A stretch of 6,864 bases of DNA from an uncultured Planctomycetota bacterium (lineage in GTDB: Bacteria; Planctomycetota; UBA1135; UBA2386). The position numbers were made by a program, and so were the translations under genes. Below the pieces are notes generated by a model. That model was given only the letters and a program-made list of their open reading frames with translations, made no database searches and was not told the DNA's origin. The stretch is taken from assembly GCA_903925435.1 (NCBI GenBank), contig CAIYFF010000451.1, positions 1 through 6,864 of the forward strand. Direction: 5' to 3'. Below, in pieces: positions 1-5,247 of this stretch (positions are counted from its first letter, which is position 1; each line of letters begins with the position of its first letter).

Positions 1-505
1 CGACCGCTGCTTCGACGCGCGCGCGATGGTCCGACAGCGTGTCCTTCGTTGGCCCGTAGAGCGGCTCGTAGTCGAGGTCCAACGCTTCGGCGACGAGATG
101 GAACTTGTCGTTGGCGTGAGGTCGCCAGCCTGTGAGGCGGCCCTCGGCGTCGAACTCAGGCACGCAGCTGCCGAGCAGGCCTTCGCGGTCACCCGTGCAT
201 GCGCGGAACAGCGCTTCCTGCAGACGGTGCACGTTGGCGAACGTGAGGTCAGCGCCCACGCCGAAGCGCTCGGCCAGTGGCGCGAACTCGCCGCCGAGCA
301 GCAGGTAGGCCGTGAGGCCGGCCGCGCACGAGCACCGTTCGACGTCGAACTCGGTGTCGTCCAGTTGATCGAGTTGCCCGACGTGGGCGAGTTGCGTCGG
401 GAGATCGGCTCCGGGCAGCACATCGCCTTCGGAGTAGGCGAAGTCTCGCGGCGTGCCACAGGCTGTGAGCGTGAGCAGGAGCGCCAACCAACCGCAGGAC
501 TTCAT
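1..505 (-). CDS. Putative lipoprotein of unknown function (C-terminus cut by window edge)
   Basis: The ATG is at 505 on the minus strand. The frame stays open for 168 codons to the left edge, so the C-terminus is missing. Residues 1-16 form a short lipoprotein signal: a charged start (MKSCGW), a leucine-rich stretch, and the lipobox LTAC with the modifiable Cys at 16. The product is therefore probably exported and lipid-anchored. The visible mature part has four further cysteines (58, 60, 103, 114). A motif RCSCAAG at 57-63 is followed by a small hydrophobic helix (about 64-71) and a possible helical segment VHRLQEALFRAC at 92-103. I do not recognise the family. The Cys-Ala-Ala-Gly context at a helix start is reminiscent of papain-fold cysteine hydrolases, but a catalytic His would lie beyond the window, so this is speculation. 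No SD precedes the start. A TACTCT hexamer ends 6 nt upstream, which would allow a leaderless transcript. Confidence 0.75.
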   Translation of the reverse strand, partial: MKSCGWLALLLTLTACGTPRDFAYSEGDVLPGADLPTQLAHVGQLDQLDDTEFDVERCSCAAGLTAYLLLGGEFAPLAERFGVGADLTFANVHRLQEALFRACTGDREGLLGSCVPEFDAEGRLTGWRPHANDKFHLVAEALDLDYEPLYGPTKDTLSDHRARVEAAV

Positions 506-687
506 GCGAGCAGAGTATCGATCCCGCAGTCGAGCGAGTGAACGGGCCAGCGATGGATGCTGGGAGGCAGTGCGACATGCGGCGATGTGTCGGACCAGAG
601 CCCGCGCACGTTCATCCTGTCGCAGCTTCGCGCAGCGAGCCACTTGCCGTTGCCGCCCGCAGCTGCCGAGGTGTTGTGAAACAACCG
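506..687. other. Intergenic region between the lipoprotein and propeller-like genes
   Basis: This 182-bp gap separates two minus-strand genes. I see no convincing coding sequence or RNA gene. Immediately downstream of the 482-residue gene's stop there is a short perfect inverted repeat, GTTGT-GAA-ACAAC (673-685). It has only a 5-bp stem and no T-tract on the minus strand, so it is at best a weak terminator. The promoter-like box of the lipoprotein gene lies at the other end (510-517). Confidence 0.4.
510..517 (-). promoter_or_regulatory. Putative -10-like box TACTCTGC upstream of the lipoprotein gene
   Basis: Read on the minus strand, TACTCT (517-512) followed by GC matches the pattern TANNNT and shares the 8-base form TA[GC][TG]CTGC with boxes before three other genes in this window. 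It ends 6 nt before the ATG at 505 when counted from the hexamer. If it is a -10 element, transcription would begin at or next to the start codon. No convincing -35 element is visible. This is inferred from position and recurrence only. Confidence 0.35.
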
Positions 688-2136
688 CTACGATCCGATG
701 ACGAATTCCAGGCCTTGGCTGCTGGCGACCGGAATCGTGTAGGGCAGCGCGTAATCCACTGCGAGCCACTGCGCGCCCACGCGCAAACCGACGAAGAACG
801 GATCGTTCGGCAGCGGCAGCGAGTACTGCGCATTGCCAGCGGCGTCCGTGAACGCGCCGGCGAGGATGTCCTCAGGGAGCGCCACGTAGAGGAGGCAGGC
901 GGGTGGCGCGCCGAGCAGTCCGTAGCCCGTGGTCAGCGGTCCGACCTTGATGATGACTGCCGCAAGCGTGAATGGCGGGCAGTTCGTCGTGGTGAGAGCA
1001 AACGCGGCGTTGCCGATGCTCGGCACCGCAGTCGCCGCAATGGTGGGCACCAGGGAGTTGCTCGCTGGCGAGCCAACGCCGCTGGTCACGACGCGACCGC
1101 GCGGGCGCAGGAAGCGAATGCCGCGAAGGACCGTGTTGGCCGCGGTGGTCGCAACCGTCGAGAACGTGGAGCTGGGGCCCGTGTCCACGACGCTCAGGAT
1201 CGCATTGCCGCTCGTGTTGGTGGACGTCGCAAAGAGCGTCACCACACCCGCGTCGAGTGAGCCGCTGATGCCGCGCACGCTGGTGTTCGACGGCGACAGG
1301 GTATACGCGAGGCTCCAGACGCCACTGGCGCGCACCCACTTCTGGATGCCGCCGCCCGTTGCCGACGAGCGATCGTCGCAGACGTAGCAGGTGTCCGGGC
1401 CGACGAAGAAGAAGTCGTAAGGCGACGGGCCGGTGACGCTGGGGAAGCCAGGCGACAGCGTGATGCTCTCCGCGGTCGTCGGCATGCCCGTGCCGACGGT
1501 GCTGACGCCGAAGTGCGTGCCAGACGCGCTCGAGGCGAACAGTTGCCCGTTGTAGACGACAAGGGAGCGAAGGTTGGTCGGCGTGCCCGTGCTTGCCGCG
1601 GTCGAGGTGAAGCCGCCGAACTGCGTCAGCTGCACGCCAGAGTTGCTGCCGCACACCCAGAAGTTCACTCCGTCTTCCGTGATCGCGCTGCGCACAGCGC
1701 CCGACGAGAACGTGTTCGTCAGCAGCGTTGTGCTGTCGACGTTGCCCGCCATGTCGATGCGGGCGACAACGCGCGCGGCATTCGTCACCGTCAACGACCC
1801 TGGGTTGGCGGTGCCAAGCGCAGCGCTGTAACCCGCGAGGCTGAGATACTGGCCGTCAGTCGAGAGGTTGAGGTGTCCTTCCGACGCAGCCGTTCCGCTG
1901 AGCGTGCATGCGGCAGTGCGGCCCGCGGTGACGGTGGGCAGAGCCACCGAGCGGAGCAGCGTGCCACTGCGCGAGTATTCGTCGAGGAAGACCGGGCTTG
2001 CGGCGTTCGTCAGCGCGCCGGTGCCGGATCCGACGCGGATCGCAACGAGGTTGCCCTCAGTGAAGGGGGTCTGAGCGACAGCGAGTTGCAGCGCGACTGC
2101 AATCGACGCGAGGATGCGGACAGGGTGCAGATTCAT
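688..2136 (-). CDS. Secreted beta-propeller-like protein with a planctomycete-type C-terminal module
   Basis: 482 residues, ATG at 2136, stop TAG at 688-690. Residues 1-21 are a classical Sec signal: a charged start, a hydrophobic core, and an A-V-A cleavage motif before Gln22, so the mature protein is exported. The body (about 23-350) is rich in Ser, Thr, Gly and Val. It has recurring blade-like segments: LVAIRVG (30-36), VRSAITEDG (148-156), NLRSLVVYNGQLFAS (188-202), SPYDFFFVG (238-246), GGIQKW (262-267), VRGISGS (287-293) and LRGIRFLRP (337-345). From memory, this order matches a widespread family of unannotated bacterial secreted proteins with repeated 'RSAVT..G..FW' and 'GIQK' motifs. 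The last 120 residues (about 364-482) form a separate module: IGNAAFAL (374-381), paired Cys386 and Cys414, PLPNDPFFVGLRVGAQW (441-457), then a SQGLEFVIG end. I infer a surface or extracellular structural role. No enzymatic residues are evident. The start overlaps a short leader frame (2133-2198). Confidence 0.85.
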   Translation of the reverse strand: MNLHPVRILASIAVALQLAVAQTPFTEGNLVAIRVGSGTGALTNAASPVFLDEYSRSGTLLRSVALPTVTAGRTAACTLSGTAASEGHLNLSTDGQYLSLAGYSAALGTANPGSLTVTNAARVVARIDMAGNVDSTTLLTNTFSSGAVRSAITEDGVNFWVCGSNSGVQLTQFGGFTSTAASTGTPTNLRSLVVYNGQLFASSASGTHFGVSTVGTGMPTTAESITLSPGFPSVTGPSPYDFFFVGPDTCYVCDDRSSATGGGIQKWVRASGVWSLAYTLSPSNTSVRGISGSLDAGVVTLFATSTNTSGNAILSVVDTGPSSTFSTVATTAANTVLRGIRFLRPRGRVVTSGVGSPASNSLVPTIAATAVPSIGNAAFALTTTNCPPFTLAAVIIKVGPLTTGYGLLGAPPACLLYVALPEDILAGAFTDAAGNAQYSLPLPNDPFFVGLRVGAQWLAVDYALPYTIPVASSQGLEFVIGS

Positions 2137-2198
2137 GTGGAGTTGGTGAGGTTTGCTGGCAGATGCACCTCAGGGTCGGATGGCGCCAAGGTGAGCAT
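2133..2198 (-). CDS. Possible 21-residue leader peptide, translationally coupled (uORF)
   Basis: The ATG at 2198 opens a 21-codon frame ending in TGA at 2135-2133. That stop overlaps the ATG of the 482-residue secreted protein (2136-2134) as ATGA, the classic geometry for translational coupling. The frame is preceded by an SD-like AGGAGAGG (2211-2204); counted from AGGAG, the spacer is 8 nt. The peptide (MLTLAPSDPE, then VHLPANLTNST) is neither a signal peptide nor rich in any one amino acid, so an attenuator of the amino-acid biosynthesis type is unlikely. It may load ribosomes onto the downstream gene, whose own start lacks an SD. Alternatively the SD match is chance, or the frame is never translated. 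Both the SD and the overlap are read directly from the sequence, whereas function is inferred. Confidence 0.4.
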   Translation of the reverse strand: MLTLAPSDPEVHLPANLTNST

Positions 2199-2203
2199 TG
2201 CGG

Positions 2204-2211
2204 CCTCTCCT
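2204..2211 (-). promoter_or_regulatory. Strong Shine-Dalgarno AGGAGAGG before the leader frame
   Basis: This minus-strand sequence is the only near-consensus SD I find at a sensible distance from any start codon in the window. It lies 5 nt (from AGGAGAGG) or 8 nt (from AGGAG) before the ATG at 2198, and 67 nt before the start of the secreted protein. That makes it too far away to serve the secreted protein's start directly. Confidence 0.5.
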
Positions 2212-2317
2212 AATGCGCTACCTCCCATGAGGGCGAAACATTGAAGAGCCGAAACTCAATCTGTCCATCCCCGGTCGGCGCTCGCCAACGCCTCTGATTT
2301 GGCGCGGCGTATTGATG

Positions 2318-2341
2318 TGCGGCCATGTGTGAATGGCCGCA
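2318..2341 (-). terminator. Perfect 9-bp hairpin downstream of the SET gene
   Basis: TGCGGCCAT (2318-2326) and ATGGCCGCA (2333-2341) are perfect inverted repeats around a 6-nt loop, GTGTGA. The structure starts 53 bp after the SET-domain gene's stop, on the strand that gene is transcribed from. It is stable and GC-rich, but there is no T-tract after it in either direction. It is therefore not a textbook intrinsic terminator. It may act as a Rho-assisted terminator, a 3'-end stabiliser, or a protein-binding palindrome upstream of the leader frame. Confidence 0.35.
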
Positions 2342-2349
2342 GTCATCAC

Positions 2350-2367
2350 GGTGATCCGCAAATCACC
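2350..2367 (-). terminator. Short 6-bp hairpin adjacent to the 9-bp hairpin
   Basis: GGTGAT (2350-2355) and ATCACC (2362-2367) are perfect inverted repeats around a 6-nt loop. They lie between the SET-domain gene's stop and the larger hairpin at 2318-2341, 8 bp from the latter. Together they would make two tandem stem-loops at the 3' end of the dehydrogenase-SET transcript. The stem is short and no T-tract follows, so a terminator role is only a possibility. Confidence 0.25.
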
Positions 2368-2394
2368 CCGCGACCTTCCGCGTGCCCGAGAGGG

Positions 2395-2832
2395 TCAGCG
2401 TCGCTTGCTGCGACGACTCGCAGGGCGCGGTCGGAACGGCAGCGGCTCGTCTGCAAACGTGCGGTAGTCCGCGGTCAGTTCTTCGCCCGTTGCGATGCGT
2501 CGCAACGCGCGAAACCTGCCGTCTTCGCCAGCGACCAAGTTGGGCTCGTCGCTGTGGTTCACATACCAACCGACGGACAGCATGTTGAAGGTGCGAGGCA
2601 CGCCGAGCTTGTCGCCGGACACCATGCCGAAGTCGTCGTAGAGCGATCGGATGTGCGCTGGCAGACGCTTCACCTTGCTGCGATCGACCCATGCGACACG
2701 CTCGGTCTCGCCAGCAAACACCAGCGTGCCCTTGGGGATCGGCCGGATCGCGCGGACTCCGACGCCATGGAATGACGACACGGCGATGCGCGCGTAGATG
2801 TCGTCGTGGGGTTGTTTCTTCGCCTTCACCAT
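2395..2832 (-). CDS. SET-domain protein (putative protein-lysine N-methyltransferase)
   Basis: 145 residues, ATG at 2832, stop TGA at 2395-2397. The SET domain fills about residues 12-126. It begins with SSFHGVGVRA (19-28, the G-x-G of the SAM-binding loop), followed by a PIPKGTLVFAGE strand (31-42). It carries the family's NHSDEPN motif at 92-98 (the Asn-His pair of the SET pseudoknot that contacts SAM) and ends with GEELTADY (117-124, including the conserved Tyr). All key motifs are intact, so an active SAM-dependent lysine methyltransferase is likely. The protein substrate is unknown. A basic tail (PRPASRRSKRR, 135-145) could contact nucleic acid or be intrinsically flexible. No post-SET cysteines are present. 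The gene follows the alcohol dehydrogenase on the same strand after 27 bp and has no clear promoter or SD of its own, so co-transcription is likely. Confidence 0.88.
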   Translation of the reverse strand: MVKAKKQPHDDIYARIAVSSFHGVGVRAIRPIPKGTLVFAGETERVAWVDRSKVKRLPAHIRSLYDDFGMVSGDKLGVPRTFNMLSVGWYVNHSDEPNLVAGEDGRFRALRRIATGEELTADYRTFADEPLPFRPRPASRRSKRR

Positions 2833-2859
2833 GATGGGTATCTCGCTCGCTTGCGCGAA

Positions 2860-3936
2860 TCAGCCATTCTTTAGCGACGACATGTCGATCACGAAGCGCC
2901 AGCGCACATCGCCCTTCAGAAGGCGCGCGTAGGCGTCGTTGATCTGCTGGATGCGAATCACTTCGACATCCGCTGCGATTCCGTGCTCGGCGCAGAAGTC
3001 GAGCATCTCCTGTGTCTCGCGAATGCCGCCGATCGCCGAGCCGGACAACCGCTTGCGGCCGAAGATGAGGCCAAACGCCGACACGGGCGCGGGCTGGTCC
3101 GGCGCGCCGACGAGCGTCATCGTGCCGTCGATCTTGAGGCATGCGATGAGCGGATTGAGGTCATGCGGCGCCGACACGGTGTCGAGCATGAAGTCGAGCG
3201 TGCCGACGCGCTTCGTCATCGCATCGGCGTCGCGCGACAGCACCACTTCGTGGGCGCCGAGTCGCATCGCGGCTTCGCACTTTGCGGCCGTCGTCGTGAA
3301 CGCCACCACATGCGCACCGAGAGCGCGCGCGAACTTGATCGCCATGTGGCCAAGGCCGCCGATGCCGACAACGCCGACGACCATGCCCTTCTTGACGCCC
3401 CAGTGGCGCAGTGGCGACCACGTCGTGATGCCAGCGCAGACGAGCGGCGCGGCCGACGCGGGATCGAGGCCTTTCGGCAGTCGCAGAACGAAGCGTTCGT
3501 CGACGACGATGCTGTCTGCATAGCCGCCGTAGGTCACGCCGCCGAGATGCTTGTCCGGCCCGTTGTAGGTGAACGTCGCCGGCGCGAAGCAGAACTGCTC
3601 CGTGCCAGCGGCGCACGACGGGCACGTGCCGCACGAGTCGACCATGCAGCCGACGGCGACCATGTCGCCTTCACGGAACTTCTTGGCGTCGCGGCCGGCC
3701 TTGACGACGCGGCCGACGATCTCGTGGCCTGGCACGCACGGATAGACCGTGGGCATCACGCTCTTCCATTCGTCGCGCGCTTGGTGAAGGTCGGAGTGGC
3801 AGATGCCACACCACAGGATCTCGATCTGCACGTCAGTCGCGAGCGGTTCGCGGCGGCGGATCTGGAGCGGAGCAAGGGGAGCGGAAGGGCTGGCCGCGCC
3901 GAATGCGCGCGCGGAGAAGGCGTTGGTTGCGGTCAT
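2860..3936 (-). CDS. Zinc-dependent NADP(H) alcohol dehydrogenase, cinnamyl-alcohol/YahK type
   Basis: 358 residues from the ATG at 3936. The frame extends further upstream but lacks homology-like sequence there, and the family begins with the same 'ATNAFSA..' style N-terminus, so 3936 is preferred. The medium-chain dehydrogenase fold is complete. Catalytic-zinc ligands are Cys43 (in CGICHSDLH, 43-51), His71 in GHE (70-72) and Cys167. Structural zinc is bound by Cys102, Cys105, Cys108 and Cys116. The Rossmann motif GIGGLG is at 191-196. The FTTTAAK segment (213-219) lies where this subfamily binds the 2'-phosphate of NADPH, so NADP preference is inferred. Such enzymes interconvert primary alcohols and aldehydes in the cytoplasm, usually favouring aldehyde reduction with broad specificity; the exact substrate cannot be read here. 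It is the first gene of a likely two-gene unit with the SET protein and is divergent from the sugar-acid dehydratase. Confidence 0.93.
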   Translation of the reverse strand: MTATNAFSARAFGAASPSAPLAPLQIRRREPLATDVQIEILWCGICHSDLHQARDEWKSVMPTVYPCVPGHEIVGRVVKAGRDAKKFREGDMVAVGCMVDSCGTCPSCAAGTEQFCFAPATFTYNGPDKHLGGVTYGGYADSIVVDERFVLRLPKGLDPASAAPLVCAGITTWSPLRHWGVKKGMVVGVVGIGGLGHMAIKFARALGAHVVAFTTTAAKCEAAMRLGAHEVVLSRDADAMTKRVGTLDFMLDTVSAPHDLNPLIACLKIDGTMTLVGAPDQPAPVSAFGLIFGRKRLSGSAIGGIRETQEMLDFCAEHGIAADVEVIRIQQINDAYARLLKGDVRWRFVIDMSSLKNG

Positions 3937-3950
3937 GGCGTGGGGGTGCG

Positions 3951-3958
3951 GCAGACTA
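3951..3958 (-). promoter_or_regulatory. Putative -10-like box TAGTCTGC for the alcohol dehydrogenase
   Basis: TAGTCT (3958-3953, minus strand) followed by GC lies 16 nt upstream of the dehydrogenase ATG. It has the same 8 bases as the box before the methyltransferase gene. It shares its TA dinucleotide with TAGGCG on the plus strand (3957-3962), giving a back-to-back arrangement in this divergent gap. No -35 hexamer is recognisable at a 17-nt spacing. Confidence 0.4.
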
Positions 3959-3962
3959 GGCG
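3957..3962 (+). promoter_or_regulatory. Possible plus-strand -10-like element TAGGCG for the dehydratase
   Basis: TAGGCG overlaps the minus-strand TAGTCT at the shared TA (3957-3958). It lies 17 nt before the ATG at 3980. It lacks the final T of a TANNNT element, so it is a weaker match than the others. If it is active, it supports 3980 as a plausible start rather than a position inside the leader. Confidence 0.2.
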
Positions 3963-3979
3963 TCGCGGCTCGCGTTTGC

Positions 3980-5215
3980 ATGCTGCCGCGCGCTGGATGC
4001 CGCGCGCTTGCTGTGCACATCGCAGGGGTGGAGCATCTCGCGACTTTGCATCCGCGTCCTTCGTTGCTGCCCGACGACTTCCCCATTGCCACGCTGCTCG
4101 CGCGCGTCGATCGGCCCGGGATCGGTCCATGCGTCGTTGCCGTCCGCGGCGGCCGCGCGGTCGACGTCACTTCGGCGCGCACGCCAACCGTGTCCTCGTT
4201 GTGCGAACTCGACGATCCCGCGGACTACCTTCGCAATGCGGCGGGCATCGACCTCGGTTCGATCGAGGCCATTGCCGACAACTCGTGGGAAGGCGCGCGA
4301 GATCCCGCGCGGCCGCACTTGCTTGCGCCCGTCGACCTGCAGGCGATCAAGGCTGCTGGCGTCACGTTCGCAGTGAGCCTCTTGGAGCGCGTGATCGAGG
4401 AGCAAGCGCGCGGCGATGCGTCCAAGGCCGCTTCATTGCGCTCGCACATCGAGTCGGCGCTCGCCGGTGGATTGCAGGGACTGCAGCCGGGATCGCAAGC
4501 CGCGAAGGACCTGAAGCGCATGCTGATCGAACGCGGCTTGTGGTCGCAGTATCTCGAGGTCGGCATCGGGCCGGATCCAGAAGTGTTCACCAAGGCGCAG
4601 CCGATGGCGGCCGTGGGCTTTGGCGCGCATGTCGGCATTCCGCCGTTTTCGCAGTGGAACAACCCTGAGCCCGAAGTCGTGCTCATAGCGAACAGTCGAG
4701 GTCGCATCGTCGGCGCAGCGCTCGGCAACGACGTCAATCTGCGCGATGTCGAGGGCCGCTCCGCGTTGCTGCTCGGGATGGCGAAGGACAACAATGCGTC
4801 TGCTGCGATCGGGCCGTTCGTGCGGTTGTTCGACGCGTCGTTCTCCATGCGCGACGTGCGCGCGATGACGGTGGCCCTTCGCGTTCGCGGTGAAGATGGC
4901 TTCTCGCTGCGCGGCGAGAGTTCGCTTGCGCGCATCAGCCGCGACCCCGAGGACCTCGTGCGCGCCACGATCGGCGAGCGCCACCAGTATCCCGACGGCC
5001 TTTGCCTCTACCTCGGCACCATGTTCGCGCCGACCGAGGATCGCTTCGGCGACGGCAACGGCTTCTCGCATCGCGAGCGCGATCAGGTCGAGATCAGCTC
5101 TCCGCGCCTGGGAACGCTCGCCAACGAAGTGCGCGCGACGCGCGATTGCGCGCCATGGACGTTTGGCGCCACGGCGTTGATGCGCAACCTTGCCTCGCGC
5201 GGGCTGCTGTCGTAG
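3980..5215 (+). CDS. FAH-family sugar-acid dehydratase, close to 2-keto-3-deoxy-D-xylonate/arabinonate dehydratase
   Basis: 411 residues from the ATG at 3980. GTG at 4028 (395 aa) and TTG at 4046 (389 aa) are nearer the usual family length, because similarity seems to start around LLPDDFPIATLL (29-40). The C-terminal fumarylacetoacetate-hydrolase fold is intact. WNNPEPEVVL (226-235) supplies the acidic metal ligands Glu230 and Glu232, and GNDVNLRD (249-256) supplies Asp251. Further blocks are KDNNASAAIGP (269-279), ISRDPEDLV (319-327), HQYPDG (335-340) and APWTFG (391-396). With the LLAPVDLQAIKAAGVTFAVS stretch (114-133), these match, as I recall it, the Caulobacter Weimberg-pathway enzyme XylX nearly block for block. 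That Mg-dependent enzyme dehydrates 2-keto-3-deoxy-pentonate to 2-oxoglutarate semialdehyde. The FAH family assignment is very secure. The exact sugar acid is inferred, since no other pentose-oxidation gene is visible. It is divergent from the dehydrogenase and 32 bp before the methyltransferase. Confidence 0.9.
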   Translation: MLPRAGCRALAVHIAGVEHLATLHPRPSLLPDDFPIATLLARVDRPGIGPCVVAVRGGRAVDVTSARTPTVSSLCELDDPADYLRNAAGIDLGSIEAIADNSWEGARDPARPHLLAPVDLQAIKAAGVTFAVSLLERVIEEQARGDASKAASLRSHIESALAGGLQGLQPGSQAAKDLKRMLIERGLWSQYLEVGIGPDPEVFTKAQPMAAVGFGAHVGIPPFSQWNNPEPEVVLIANSRGRIVGAALGNDVNLRDVEGRSALLLGMAKDNNASAAIGPFVRLFDASFSMRDVRAMTVALRVRGEDGFSLRGESSLARISRDPEDLVRATIGERHQYPDGLCLYLGTMFAPTEDRFGDGNGFSHRERDQVEISSPRLGTLANEVRATRDCAPWTFGATALMRNLASRGLLS

Positions 5216-5229
5216 CGATGAAGCACGCG

Positions 5230-5237
5230 TAGTCTGC
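5230..5237 (+). promoter_or_regulatory. Putative -10-like box TAGTCTGC for the methyltransferase gene
   Basis: TAGTCT (5230-5235) followed by GC lies in the 32-bp gap after the dehydratase stop and ends 12 nt before the methyltransferase ATG. It is identical in 8 bases to the box before the alcohol dehydrogenase. It suggests the methyltransferase can be transcribed from its own start-proximal promoter even though its spacing also allows read-through. Confidence 0.38.
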
Positions 5238-5247
5238 GCGACAGCCC

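Noticed and set aside
26..541. Plus-strand open frame of 171 codons at the left edge
   Set aside because: It is antisense to the lipoprotein gene, whose lipobox and start are convincing. The plus-strand product has no motif.
1513..2244. Plus-strand open frame of about 240 codons, with another at 538-1260
   Set aside because: Both are antisense to the secreted protein, which has a clean signal peptide and ordered motifs. The plus-strand translations are low-complexity and Arg-rich.
2240..2260. Inverted repeat ATTGA/TCAAT with an 11-nt spacer upstream of the leader frame
   Set aside because: Five-base arms are expected by chance. No second copy or known operator form is present.
3937..4182. 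N-terminal extension of the alcohol dehydrogenase frame by 82 residues
   Set aside because: The extension overlaps the divergent dehydratase gene. It reads as low-complexity Arg/Ser/Thr sequence, while family similarity starts at the Met at 3936.
2983..4668. Long plus-strand open frame of about 560 codons
   Set aside because: It lies antisense to the alcohol dehydrogenase and out of frame with the dehydratase. Its translation is Arg/Ala/His-rich with no recognisable motif, a usual shadow in high-GC DNA.
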